DNA of 64,000 nucleotides from CAVXTT01 sp963764685 (GCA_963764685.1 CAVXTT010000020.1:310001-374000); one strand, 5' to 3'. Positions 28,280 through 37,633 are shown, counted from the stretch's first letter. The notes: a model not told the origin generated them from the sequence alone. Numbers and translations: made by a program.

Positions 28280-28894
28280 ATGTATCTGCCGAAAGTACGT
28301 GAAATAAAAGAAGCCCTGACTTCATTTTTTTCAAAGCCCTATACTACAGAGTTTCCGAAGAAAGCCTTCAATGCTGCTGAGCAGTACCGCGGTAAACCAA
28401 GGTATAATTCTTCAGATTGTGTAGGATGCGGAACCTGCGCCCTGGTATGTCCTCCCGGTGCTATTGAAGACATAATTGACCTTGTAACAATGAAACGAAC
28501 ATTAAAAATCAGCTACTACTCCTGCATAAATTGCGGTCAGTGCGAAGAGAACTGCATTACAGGTACTGGTGTAAAACTTAGTAATGAATATTCATTTGCT
28601 GTTCTGGGGAAAGACTCACCGGAAATGTTTGAGACCATAGAAAAAGATATTGTTAAATGTGAAATATGCGGAGGTATGATTGCTTCATCCGACCACATTA
28701 AATGGGTAAAGAACAAACTGGGAGCTAAAGCATATGCCCATCCTAATTTCCTGCTTGATTCACAAAAAGAGTTTACGGAATTACCTATAGCTCTCCCTAA
28801 GGAAAGGATTAGAAGAGAGGATCAGTTTAAGGAGCTGTGCCCCGTCTGCAGGCATAAAGTTGTTGTGGAAGATGAGTTTTATGCCTGGTCATAA
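28280..28894 (+). CDS. NuoI/MbhN-like two-cluster ferredoxin subunit
   Basis: The 204-residue protein has two [4Fe-4S] motifs, CVGCGTCALVCPPGAI and CINCGQCEENC, as in NuoI, HycF and MbhN. It then has a C-terminal part with two further CxxC pairs (CEICGG and CPVCRHK) that could bind zinc or another cluster. That extra C-terminal domain occurs in Mbh/Mbx and HycF-type subunits. It would bring electrons from ferredoxin to the small subunit. It lies 27 bases after mrpG and ahead of the protease gene. Confidence 0.9.
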   Translation: MYLPKVREIKEALTSFFSKPYTTEFPKKAFNAAEQYRGKPRYNSSDCVGCGTCALVCPPGAIEDIIDLVTMKRTLKISYYSCINCGQCEENCITGTGVKLSNEYSFAVLGKDSPEMFETIEKDIVKCEICGGMIASSDHIKWVKNKLGAKAYAHPNFLLDSQKEFTELPIALPKERIRREDQFKELCPVCRHKVVVEDEFYAWS

Positions 28895-28903
28895 AGAGAT
28901 GAT

Positions 28904-29377
28904 ATGAATTTTGAGGAGTTCTCTTCTGCATTACATTGTTATAAGGCATCCAAGCTTGTCTTTGTGGGACTTGGTAATGAATACAGAAATGATGATGCAG
29001 CAGGACTTCTTTTTCTCAGGGAGCTTAAAGCTGTATACTGGTTCAAGGATTCTTATTTCATAAGGGCGGAACGCAATCCTGAAAACTTTCTGGAAATAAT
29101 ATTAAGATACGATCCCAAAGCAGTTGTTTTTATAGATGCTGCTGACTGGGGAGGTTTTCCCGGCAACATCAGGTGGCTGGAAAAGGATGAAATATCGGGA
29201 ATAAAATTCAGCACTCATACATTTTCCATAAACCTGATAGAACAATACCTTTCATCATATAAAGAGCTCGATTTTTTCTACCTGGGTATCCAGATTGCCG
29301 ATCAGGAGCCGGGAACAAATGTATCCCCGCAAATTCAGGATGCGCTTAAACAGTTCTTTAACGGTGTGGAAGTCTGA
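28904..29377 (+). CDS. Hydrogenase maturation protease (HycI/HyaD family)
   Basis: This 157-residue endopeptidase trims the C-terminus of NiFe large subunits after nickel insertion. The nickel-sensing/active region is visible as FVGLGNEYRNDDAAGLLFL (Glu and Asp) and VFIDAADWGGFPG (Asp). The later segment FSTHTFSINLIEQYL has the conserved His. The sequence is closer to HycI than to HyaD in length and spacing. Its place in the operon fits the predicted 28-residue tail on the large subunit at 21254. The stop overlaps the kinase start. Confidence 0.9.
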   Translation: MNFEEFSSALHCYKASKLVFVGLGNEYRNDDAAGLLFLRELKAVYWFKDSYFIRAERNPENFLEIILRYDPKAVVFIDAADWGGFPGNIRWLEKDEISGIKFSTHTFSINLIEQYLSSYKELDFFYLGIQIADQEPGTNVSPQIQDALKQFFNGVEV

Positions 29378-30768
29378 TGAAGAGGTTTTCCAGAAATATT
29401 GTTTTAAATCTACCCTTTCATACGGTTGCTTCTCTAAATGACCGCCTCATCTGGTACGTTAACCTTAGATGGATAGCAGTAATGGGGGTTCTGATTTCGA
29501 TACCAATTGCCCAGTCAATGCTGAAATTCACCATAGCATACAGTAATATAATTTTCACAGCCGGACTTCTTGTTTTTACCAATATTATTTATTTTTTTAT
29601 TTCACGGCATATAAACTTCAGAAATGAGGTACCGGAACTTGCATTTGCCGAGCTTCAGATCATAACCGATCTCCTGTTCATCTCGTTTATCATCCATTAT
29701 TCCGGCGGTATTGAGAACCCGTTCTTCTTTCTATATATAGTTCAGGTAATACTCTCGGGAATTTTATTCCCGGGTGTAATTCTTCCTTATATAAATGCTT
29801 TATTTGCAGCTCTTCTGCTGACCCTCTGGACCATAGCTGAGAATTCAACTCTTACTGTAAGATATTCTATCAGAAGTGACCCTCTTTCAATGCCGCTTAT
29901 AATAACTGCACTGGCAGCATTTTATATTACCAACTTTGCCGGTATATATATCATTAATAATTTTATGATAGGTTACCGCGCACTTAAGAAAATAATAGAT
30001 GAGAAAAACCTGGAGCTTGAAAAGTCAATGACTGACAGGATCAAGGCTTTCCGTTATGCTGCCCACGAGCTGAAATCCCCTATGATAGCTATACAAAGCA
30101 CTCTGGCTGTCGTGAAGGATATATACTCCGGGGAACTGAAAAGTGAAGTCAGGGATATGGTAGTTAAAGCGGAAAACAGGACATCTCAGCTCATAAATAT
30201 GATTAAAGAGATGATTATGATCTCCCAGTATAATCTGGGGATAGAAAAGCCTGAACTGCAAAATGTCAATTTCAATCACTGGCTTGAGCAGGTCTGCCGG
30301 AATTGTAATCCATATGCTCTGCAGGAAAAAATAGTATTTGAATTTGTTCCTTCAAAGGAATTTTATACTATTATTGATACAACGGGAATGGAGAAAGTTG
30401 CCGCCAATCTGATAAATAATGCTCTCAGATATACACCTCCGGGGGGGGAAGTAATCATTGAGAGTTTTATTACGGATACTACTTTCGGGTTTATTGTCTC
30501 GGATACCGGAATTGGAATTGAAGAAAATGATCTGAACAGGATATTTGATGAGTTCTACCGGGGAAAGAATGCTAAGGATATGGAGAGGCTTGGTACCGGA
30601 TTAGGGCTTAACCTTGTTAAAGAAATTGTTCAGTTTAACAATGGAACAATTACAGTAAAAAGTACATTGGGAGAGGGGAGCGAGTTCAGAGTGGAATTTC
30701 CGCTATCACCTGCAGAAATAATTGAAGAAGAAGAACCCGAAGAGAAGTTCTTTCTTCACTTTGAGTAA
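29377..30768 (+). CDS. Membrane histidine kinase with RegB-like quinone motif
   Basis: The 463-residue sensor kinase has about six membrane helices in residues 20-205, a dimerisation/phosphorylation box RYAAHELKSPMIA, an N box NLINNALRYTP, and ATP boxes SDTGIGIEENDLNRIFDEFYRG and GTGLGLNLVKEI. Between the third and fourth helices lies GGIENPF (residues 110-116), which matches the GGxxNPF heptapeptide of RegB/PrrB kinases where quinone redox state is sensed. The redox Cys of RegB is absent from the H-box region. It overlaps the protease stop (TGATGA) and closes the hydrogenase operon. No receiver gene is adjacent, so its partner is unknown. Confidence 0.87.
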   Translation: MKRFSRNIVLNLPFHTVASLNDRLIWYVNLRWIAVMGVLISIPIAQSMLKFTIAYSNIIFTAGLLVFTNIIYFFISRHINFRNEVPELAFAELQIITDLLFISFIIHYSGGIENPFFFLYIVQVILSGILFPGVILPYINALFAALLLTLWTIAENSTLTVRYSIRSDPLSMPLIITALAAFYITNFAGIYIINNFMIGYRALKKIIDEKNLELEKSMTDRIKAFRYAAHELKSPMIAIQSTLAVVKDIYSGELKSEVRDMVVKAENRTSQLINMIKEMIMISQYNLGIEKPELQNVNFNHWLEQVCRNCNPYALQEKIVFEFVPSKEFYTIIDTTGMEKVAANLINNALRYTPPGGEVIIESFITDTTFGFIVSDTGIGIEENDLNRIFDEFYRGKNAKDMERLGTGLGLNLVKEIVQFNNGTITVKSTLGEGSEFRVEFPLSPAEIIEEEEPEEKFFLHFE

Positions 30769-30770
30769 AC

Positions 30771-31490
30771 CTACAAACCCGAAAACTGTATTGCAGCACC
30801 GCACAGCAGGATTGCTATTCCCGCCAGAGCGTGTGAATATTTCTCAACACCTTTAAATGATACAAAACTTAGTCCCTTGACTCCTGCCAGTACTATAAAA
30901 AGCATTGTTCCAATTGTGATGAAGCTGAAGATTAGTATCAAAAGAAAAGTAAGCAATATATTTTGAGCTACAGCAGGGTAAATAATAATTGGGATCAGGG
31001 GTTCACAGGGACCAAATACAAAAATTGTAAAAATTATCCAGGGCGTAAGTTTGTTTACACCTTCAGTAGTATGTAAATGTGTATGCTCAGTTATGTGAGA
31101 ATGTTTATGAGTATGTATGCTCCCATCCTCGTGCCTGTGCAGATGTGCGTGCTCACGCTTTCTTAAAGCTGTTTTCAGGCCCCAGATAAAATAAATGAAA
31201 CCTAAACTGATAAACATCCATCCGGCAATATCACTACGTATGGATTCAATATATTCTAACCCGGATATGGCTTTCCCGAACAATATCCCTGTTATACCTA
31301 AAATGATGGAGCCGAGAATATGTCCAAAACCTGATAACAGAGTTATCCTTATGGTTTTTTGACTGCTCCATCCGGCTGTTTTTGACATCGCGATAAATGG
31401 AATATAATGGTCAGGCCCAATTAATGTATGTAATAAAGCAATTGATGCGGTAGTTAAAATAAGTATCCCGGCGTGATCATTCATTAACAA
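30771..31490 (-). CDS. NicO/UreH-type nickel permease with histidine-rich loop
   Basis: The 239-residue membrane protein has about six helices. Motifs are LHTLIGPDHYIPF near the start and SGFGHILGS, with FVFGPCEPLIPI later, resembling the HX4DH and related motifs of NicO/RcnA/UreH transporters. The cytosolic loop at 113-140 holds 11 His in alternating positions (HAHLHRH, HTHKHSH, HTHLH), suited to Ni2+ binding. It overlaps hypE by seven bases and ends the hyp operon, so nickel import for the hydrogenase is the likely role. Its stop is two bases from the stop of the convergent kinase gene. Confidence 0.82.
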   Translation of the reverse strand: MLMNDHAGILILTTASIALLHTLIGPDHYIPFIAMSKTAGWSSQKTIRITLLSGFGHILGSIILGITGILFGKAISGLEYIESIRSDIAGWMFISLGFIYFIWGLKTALRKREHAHLHRHEDGSIHTHKHSHITEHTHLHTTEGVNKLTPWIIFTIFVFGPCEPLIPIIIYPAVAQNILLTFLLILIFSFITIGTMLFIVLAGVKGLSFVSFKGVEKYSHALAGIAILLCGAAIQFSGL

Positions 31491-32536
31491 ATCCTCGGGA
31501 GTTGTTCGGCTGTCAGCATTTCAACAATCCTGCTGGTTCCAATAAGGGTTTTCAAAATCACTTTATGAGACTTATTTTCTGAAACAATTCCTATTATTTC
31601 CGCTTCCTTTCCTTCTTTACAGCTTCTCATCGTATTTAGAATATGTACTGCATCTTTTGCATCAGCAAAACATATCATCTTTCCTTCATTGGCAACAAGC
31701 AGAGGGTCAAACCCAAGGATTTCACATATCGCTTTCACTTCTTTTCGTATCCTGATCTTATCCTCATAGATATAAATATCATAACCGGATTTAAGAGCAA
31801 TCTCGTTTAAAGCAGTTGCCAGCCCTCCCCTGGTGGGATCTCTCATACAATGAATCGCTGAGGAGACTGAAAGTATTTTCTGCGTCATTTTATTCAGCGG
31901 GGCACAGTCGCTTATAAGATTACTTTCCAGGTTCAAACCTTCCCGTTCAGCCATAATAGTTATACCATGATCGGCAATTGTACCGCTTAATATTACAGCA
32001 TCTCCCGGCTTTACAGCAGCAGGGGAGATATTAATATTGTTTTTAACAATACCTATTCCTGTTGTATTTATAAAAACTCCATCCCCTTTGCCGCGTTCAA
32101 CAACTTTTGTGTCACCTGTAATGATCTCAACCCCCGCATATGAAGCCGCCGCCTGCATTGATGTTGCAATTTGTTTAAGCTGGTTTATTTCAAATCCTTC
32201 TTCAATTATAAATGCACAGGAAATGTATAAAGGATCGGCACCGCACATTGCCAGATCGTTTACTGTGCCGCAAATAGAAAGTTTACCAATATCCCCGCCG
32301 GGAAAAAACAGGGGCTTAATAACAAAAGAATCTGTAGTAAATGCCAGTCTTTGATTATTGATCCCCACCACTGCTCCATCATGCTCGGTTTGAAGTAAGC
32401 TGCTTCGGAATTCTTTAAGAAAAACATCAGTAAAAAGTTTATGCGACATTATTCCGCCGTTGCCGTGAGCCATTGTAATTTTACCGGCAGGCTGAACAGG
32501 AACAGGGCAGCTCATCCAATTCTCATTATCTTGCAT
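31484..32536 (-). CDS. hypE: Hydrogenase maturation factor HypE
   Basis: HypE dehydrates the thiocarboxamide on its C-terminal Cys to thiocyanate, giving the CN ligands of the NiFe site. The protein is of the AIR-synthase fold: MAHGNGGIMSHKLF, FTTDSFVIKPLFFPGGDIGKL, GDTKVVERGKGDG and RDPTRGGLATALNE. It ends in PRIC, with the acceptor Cys as the last residue. The start at 32536 (350 residues) is preferred over an upstream ATG at 32593, which would overlap hypD by 68 bases and adds unrelated residues. Confidence 0.95.
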   Translation of the reverse strand: MQDNENWMSCPVPVQPAGKITMAHGNGGIMSHKLFTDVFLKEFRSSLLQTEHDGAVVGINNQRLAFTTDSFVIKPLFFPGGDIGKLSICGTVNDLAMCGADPLYISCAFIIEEGFEINQLKQIATSMQAAASYAGVEIITGDTKVVERGKGDGVFINTTGIGIVKNNINISPAAVKPGDAVILSGTIADHGITIMAEREGLNLESNLISDCAPLNKMTQKILSVSSAIHCMRDPTRGGLATALNEIALKSGYDIYIYEDKIRIRKEVKAICEILGFDPLLVANEGKMICFADAKDAVHILNTMRSCKEGKEAEIIGIVSENKSHKVILKTLIGTSRIVEMLTAEQLPRIC

Positions 32537-33614
32537 AGGATCCCTTATAATAAGCAGCACATACTCCCTCTGCAGAAACCATAGGTGCTCCAACCGGATT
32601 TAACGGAGTGCATTCCTTTCTGAATAAATTACAATTATGAGGTTTAGCCAGGCCCTGAAGAATATCCCCGGCAATACAGTCACCATTTGTCTGTTCGCTT
32701 TGGATATTTGAAAATGAATAGAAAAGGTCTGCATTCATTGAACTGAACCTGTCCCTAAGCATCAGACCGCTGTTTTCGATTAAGCCGATACCTCTCCAGT
32801 TAAAATCACATACTTCAAAAACTTCAAACATATCATCTATTGCACGCTGATTCCCTTCTGCTTTTACTAATCTGCTGTACTCATTCTCAACAGCATATGT
32901 GTCTTTTTCCAAATGATTGATAAGAAAATAAATGCCCTGAAGTATATCGAAGGGTTCAAATCCTGTGATAACAACGGGCACTTTGTAAAATTCAGATATT
33001 TGCTTATAGGCTGCGGATCCCGTAATTGTGCAGACGTGTCCGGGAGCCAATAGTCCTTGTATCAATGATTTACCGGAGCCTAAAATATACCTGATTGCCG
33101 GTGGGATCAGTACCTGGGAAGAGAGGACAAGATAATTTCTTAATCTTTTCCTTTCAGCTGATAAAACTGCATTTGCATTTCCTGGTGCAGTAGTCTCAAA
33201 ACCTACTGCAAGAAAAACAACAGTTCTGTCAGGATTCTCTTCGGCAATGCGGACGGTATCCAACGGGGAGTATATGACCTGTATGTTATCTCCATTTTTT
33301 ACTGACAGCAGATCTGCATTTGAACCAGGTACTCTCAGCATATCACCATAAGTTGCAATAATGATTCCCTCTTGTTGTGCCAGCATAATTGCCTTATCAA
33401 TTACCTCTGCAGGCGTAACACATACCGGGCAGCCGGGTCCGTGTATAAGTTCTATCCCCTCCGGCAGCAGTTCTTCAAGATTATATTTCATAATTGTGTG
33501 GGTTTGACTTCCGCAGACTTCCATAATTCTCCATTTACCCTTTGTGATCTCACGGATCTTTCGTGCAACTATATCTACAAGGGTTTTGTCCCGGTACTCA
33601 TCAATGAATTTCAT
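32526..33614 (-). CDS. hypD: Hydrogenase maturation factor HypD
   Basis: This 362-residue [4Fe-4S] protein forms with HypC the scaffold on which the Fe(CN)2CO unit is built. Conserved segments are CGSQTHTIMKY, HGPGCPVCVTP, FLAVGFETTAPGNA and LLAPGHVCTITG. The C-terminal cluster region has CIAGDILQG, HNCNLFRKEC and VSAEGVCAAYY. Length and order match the family. It overlaps hypC (ATGA) and hypE (11 bases). Confidence 0.96.
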   Translation of the reverse strand: MKFIDEYRDKTLVDIVARKIREITKGKWRIMEVCGSQTHTIMKYNLEELLPEGIELIHGPGCPVCVTPAEVIDKAIMLAQQEGIIIATYGDMLRVPGSNADLLSVKNGDNIQVIYSPLDTVRIAEENPDRTVVFLAVGFETTAPGNANAVLSAERKRLRNYLVLSSQVLIPPAIRYILGSGKSLIQGLLAPGHVCTITGSAAYKQISEFYKVPVVITGFEPFDILQGIYFLINHLEKDTYAVENEYSRLVKAEGNQRAIDDMFEVFEVCDFNWRGIGLIENSGLMLRDRFSSMNADLFYSFSNIQSEQTNGDCIAGDILQGLAKPHNCNLFRKECTPLNPVGAPMVSAEGVCAAYYKGSYAR

Positions 33615-33862
33615 TTTCCCATCTTCTTTTTGATGGTCTCTTCGGCATCCAGCAGCAAATTGATTTGTTTTCGTGCTTCATTCTCTTCAATTTTTTCCAG
33701 TGCATAACCAGCGTGGATCATTACATACTCATTAAGCTTAAGATCTGGGAGCCAGTCAATACAAATTTCTCTTATCACTCCCCCGATATCAGCTTTTGCC
33801 ATTCGTGGAGATGTTTCCGTAGATGATATCGCAATAAGCTTACCGGGAACCGCAAGGCACAT
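33611..33862 (-). CDS. hypC: Hydrogenase maturation chaperone HypC
   Basis: The 83-residue chaperone starts MCLAVPGKL, with the catalytic Cys2 that binds iron and HypD. The WLPDLKLNEYVMIHAGYALEKIEENEA region is typical. It shuttles the iron complex to the large subunit precursor. It overlaps hypF by 23 bases and hypD by four bases. Only one hypC-type gene is present, consistent with one NiFe enzyme in this locus. Confidence 0.96.
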   Translation of the reverse strand: MCLAVPGKLIAISSTETSPRMAKADIGGVIREICIDWLPDLKLNEYVMIHAGYALEKIEENEARKQINLLLDAEETIKKKMGK

Positions 33863-36143
33863 ATTCTTTCTCCTCCTGATTAATTACTTCAGGTTTATCA
33901 TTTAACCGGTTCATTACATAAACAATTTGTCCAAAACTGATTCCACTGTCATTCGGAGGAATTATTTTATTCCAGTACGGTATAAAGCCTTCCTCCCTTA
34001 AACGTAAGATCGAATTTTTAAGAAGAATACTATTCTGGAAACAGCCGCCGGAAAGGATCACTTTGTTACATCCGGCTGCTTTGGCTATGTAGATAATCAT
34101 ATCAATAAGTGTATTATGAAATTTTGCAGAAATGATTCTTTTATTCACGCCGATGCCCAGATCAAGCAGGATCTCTTTTATCATAGGATGCCAGTCAAGG
34201 TAAAGAAGGTTTTCTTCAACGACTGCAAATGAATAGGCATTTTTACAATTTTCATCAGCAGAATATTCAAGCATCATAGCGCCCTGCCCCTCATAGGAAA
34301 CTCTTTCACATAGTCCTAATAAAAATGAAACTGCATCAAATAATCTCCCCATACTAGATGTCCTGTAGCAGTTTATATTTTTCTTTATAGCCTTAAATAA
34401 TAAATTTACCTCCTTTCCGGTGAATAAACTTCTAAGAATATTATTGCTTTCAATCTCTTCTTCGCTTATTGCTGCATATAAAATACCTGCAGCGCTGTTA
34501 ATTAAATTCCGGATACCCTCTTCGCCTCCAGGAATTGTGTAATTCAGAAGTTGTGCAGTATGTTTTGATTTAAGACCATTATAAATGAAGAACTCGCTTC
34601 CCCAGATTGAATTATCAAATCCTAATCCTGTGCCGTCCCAGGCTGCTCCAAGCACTTCACCCGATAATTTATGCTCGCCATAGCAGGAAGCAATATGAGC
34701 CAAATGATGCTGCACCATTTCGGGATTACCTTCTCCGGCAGCGTAACGGGAGGAATAATATCCGGGGTGGAGATCGCATATATATTTTACATTTCTTGTA
34801 TTATAAAGCTCCTGAAAATCTGCAATTGTCTTTTCAAAATTGTTGGCTGCCTCTACTGTTGAGAGATCACCAATCTGCTGTGAAAGAAAAATGTAATTGT
34901 TTTTCTTCAACGCAATGGAATTTTTTAAATGACCTCCCGCCGCCAGCCAGGTGGAATTCCCGGTTATGGATTTAACAGGGAGAGGTGCATATCCCCTTGC
35001 ACGTCTTAAAATTACGGGGGTATCCAGAACCATTTTTATTATTGAATCATCAACAGGTCGCAGGATTTTCCTGTTATGCACCAGGAAAAAATCAGCTATT
35101 GTTCCCAGCTTTGATAGTGCCTGGTATTCATCAATGCACATAGGCTCATCTGATATATTTCCGCTTGTTGCTATTACCGGGGTATTCAGTTTTTTTAATA
35201 GCAGGTGGTGGAGAGGTGTATAGGGGAGCATAACCCCAAGGTATGGATTTCCCGGAGCGATATATTCAGATAAAAATTTTTTCTTTTTGAGGATTACAAT
35301 CGGGGATTCAGGACTTTGCAGGATATCTTCTTCAGCGGTTGTGGTCTCACAGAATTCCCTGACGCTCTCTAATGAAGGGAACATTAATGCGAAAGGTTTT
35401 TCGTCCCTTTGTTTTCTTCTGCGCAATTTCAAGACAGCTGCATCAGAGTATGCATCCGCAAGCAGCTGAAATCCTCCAAGTCCTTTTAATGCAATAATAT
35501 GACCGTTGCGGATATGTCCGGCGGATTCTTCAATTGAATCGTACCCGCTGCATAATTCATTTCCATCCTTATTCCATAATATTACCTTTGGTCCGCAGGA
35601 ATGGCAGGCTACAGGCTCTGCGTGAAATCTTCTGTCGAGCGGATTGGTATATTCCTTGCGACAGTCATCGCACATTTCAAATTCGCGCATTGTTGTATTA
35701 TATCTGTCGTAAGGAATAGATTGGATTATTGAAAATCTCGGACCGCAGTTGGTACAGTTAATAAAGGGATAAAGGTATCTTCTGTCGGACGGATCAAATA
35801 GTTCTTTCAGGCAGTCGCTGCATAATGCCATGTCGGGCAGAATGATTGTATCGGGTTCCCCATCGAAAGAATTATTCAGTATTTCAAACTTCTTATAATT
35901 TACCGGAGAAGTAAACCTGCTGCTGATCTCCTCAACCAGTGAGTAACGCGGCTTTTCTTTTTCGATCCGGTCAGTGAAAACCTTTATTATCTCCTCTTCA
36001 CCTTCGGCTTCAATATACACTCCTGCAGTAGTATTGTTAACATAACCTTTCAGATTCATTTCTGAAGCAAGCCTGTAGATAAAGGGGCGGAAACCGATTC
36101 CCTGTACAGCCCCTCTGATTATTATTTCGGCTCTTTGTATCAT
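33840..36143 (-). CDS. hypF: Carbamoyltransferase HypF
   Basis: HypF makes carbamoyl-AMP and passes the carbamoyl group to HypE. The 767-residue protein has an acylphosphatase domain (IIIRGAVQGIGFRPFIYRLA, residues about 5-90). Two zinc-finger pairs follow (CSDCLKELFDPSDRRYLYPFINC-like and CDDCRKEYTNPLDRRF), then a YrdC domain (about 190-375) and a Kae1-like carbamoyltransfer domain with HHLAHIASCYGEH and GAAWDGTGLG. The start at 36143, overlapping the hypB stop as ATGA, is preferred over an open upstream extension to 36176. Confidence 0.95.
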   Translation of the reverse strand: MIQRAEIIIRGAVQGIGFRPFIYRLASEMNLKGYVNNTTAGVYIEAEGEEEIIKVFTDRIEKEKPRYSLVEEISSRFTSPVNYKKFEILNNSFDGEPDTIILPDMALCSDCLKELFDPSDRRYLYPFINCTNCGPRFSIIQSIPYDRYNTTMREFEMCDDCRKEYTNPLDRRFHAEPVACHSCGPKVILWNKDGNELCSGYDSIEESAGHIRNGHIIALKGLGGFQLLADAYSDAAVLKLRRRKQRDEKPFALMFPSLESVREFCETTTAEEDILQSPESPIVILKKKKFLSEYIAPGNPYLGVMLPYTPLHHLLLKKLNTPVIATSGNISDEPMCIDEYQALSKLGTIADFFLVHNRKILRPVDDSIIKMVLDTPVILRRARGYAPLPVKSITGNSTWLAAGGHLKNSIALKKNNYIFLSQQIGDLSTVEAANNFEKTIADFQELYNTRNVKYICDLHPGYYSSRYAAGEGNPEMVQHHLAHIASCYGEHKLSGEVLGAAWDGTGLGFDNSIWGSEFFIYNGLKSKHTAQLLNYTIPGGEEGIRNLINSAAGILYAAISEEEIESNNILRSLFTGKEVNLLFKAIKKNINCYRTSSMGRLFDAVSFLLGLCERVSYEGQGAMMLEYSADENCKNAYSFAVVEENLLYLDWHPMIKEILLDLGIGVNKRIISAKFHNTLIDMIIYIAKAAGCNKVILSGGCFQNSILLKNSILRLREEGFIPYWNKIIPPNDSGISFGQIVYVMNRLNDKPEVINQEEKEYVPCGSR

Positions 36144-36790
36144 CTTTCCATTTTTTTCAGCAGCCAGGTGCACCATTTATCTATACCGTCATCATTTACG
36201 CAGGAGGTTTTTAAGATTTTTAGATGTGGGTTAACCCGTATTGCATTTTCTTCCAGCAGGTCAATATTAAAATTCAGGTACGGGAGAAGGTCTGTTTTAT
36301 TTATTACCATTACTGAAGCATTCCTGAAGACCACTGGATATTTTAAGGGTTTATCTTCTCCCTCAGTGGTACTGATAAGTACGATTTTATCCTGCTCGCC
36401 CAGATCAAATCCTGCGGGACAAACAAGATTTCCTACATTTTCAATGATCAGCAATTCGATATTTTCTGATGCAATGTTTTCAAAGGCATTTTTTACAAGA
36501 TTAGCTTCAAGATGGCAGGCGCCGTTAGTGATTATCTGAACGACGGGAATTCCAAAACTGCTGATTCTTTTTGCATCATTGTCTGTCTGCAGGTCGCCCG
36601 TTATTACACCTATGCTGATTTTATTTTTGAGATGCGCGACAGTTTTTTCTATCAGACTGGTCTTTCCGGATCCCGGAGAGCTGATCATATTTACGGTGCA
36701 AATTTTTTTCCTGAGAAAGATATCCCGCAATTCAGCTGCAATTGTATCATTCTTCTCAAGAATTTTTCTTTCTATTGTAACAACACTCAT
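36140..36790 (-). CDS. hypB: Hydrogenase nickel-insertion GTPase HypB
   Basis: The 216-residue SIMIBI GTPase delivers nickel to the large subunit with HypA. Visible are the Walker A SSPGSGKTSLIEKT, GDLQTDNDAKRI, the metal site GACHLEA with Cys-His, LIIENVGNLVCPAGFDLGE and the NKTDLLPYL guanine-specificity motif. The N-terminus lacks the histidine stretch found in some HypB; the His-rich loop of the nearby permease may fill that storage role. It overlaps hypA and hypF by a few bases. Confidence 0.96.
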   Translation of the reverse strand: MSVVTIERKILEKNDTIAAELRDIFLRKKICTVNMISSPGSGKTSLIEKTVAHLKNKISIGVITGDLQTDNDAKRISSFGIPVVQIITNGACHLEANLVKNAFENIASENIELLIIENVGNLVCPAGFDLGEQDKIVLISTTEGEDKPLKYPVVFRNASVMVINKTDLLPYLNFNIDLLEENAIRVNPHLKILKTSCVNDDGIDKWCTWLLKKMER

Positions 36791-37146
36791 ACCAGTTCAC
36801 CTTCGCTTTTAAAATGTAGTTTTGAGATCATTAATTCATTTCCGCCTGTTATTTCCAGACTGCTGCTGCCGCACTGGGGGCAGTTGAAAATAAAATCGGA
36901 GCTTTCAAATTTATGCGTGCATTCACTGCAGGAGATATTAAGGTCCATCTCTTCAATTATTAACTTAAGATGTTCAAGAGGTGTGTGCTCAATAAAAGCA
37001 CGGAAGCAGAATTCAAGAGCCCCGGGCAGCACATTACACATTTTCCCCATCCGGATCCAGATTGCATCGAGCAGGTATAATTCTCCAGGCGGAACACTTT
37101 CCTGAACAAGATCAATAATATTATTAACTATACTTGCTTCGTGCAT
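36787..37146 (-). CDS. hypA: Hydrogenase nickel chaperone HypA
   Basis: The 119-residue nickel metallochaperone has the N-terminal nickel site MHEASIV (His2, Glu3). Its zinc site is made of two CxxC pairs, CSECTHKF and CPQCGS. It is the first gene of the minus-strand hyp operon, order A-B-F-C-D-E-permease, with every junction overlapping. No strong Shine-Dalgarno site is seen before the ATG. The promoter must lie in the repeat-rich spacer 37147-38332. Confidence 0.95.
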   Translation of the reverse strand: MHEASIVNNIIDLVQESVPPGELYLLDAIWIRMGKMCNVLPGALEFCFRAFIEHTPLEHLKLIIEEMDLNISCSECTHKFESSDFIFNCPQCGSSSLEITGGNELMISKLHFKSEGELV

Positions 37147-37633
37147 AGTTGATAACCGTGATGAGTTAAGGAATGTGAAGTAATTATATATGATATAGGG
37201 AATGGAACTTTATTTTCTGTCAGGAAGGGAAAGATGAAAGTACACGTAATTGAAGTCCGCATCTGAGACTAACTCAAATTCTTAATTGAAACAAAACAAA
37301 AAAACCGATCATATGCAAATCTAATTAGTGCAGACCTGCCTGACGAAGAAATGAGAGGGAATTACGAAGCAGGGTTGAAGTTTGTTGGAGGTGGCATTTC
37401 CTTCTTCGATTAATTTATTTATCCAAAAACACATTAAAATTCATAATATAGTAAATAGAGATTATTTATTTATTAAAACACAGGTACATTTCTAATCCTG
37501 TTGATGCCTGGACTCACCTTTTATGTTTAGAAATATTAACGAAGGAACCTCATTTGCGGGAAATTTACCTCAAAATGTAATTTTATTACATTTTAAGCTA
37601 AAATCAAATAAAATTATAATATCAGGATTTGCC

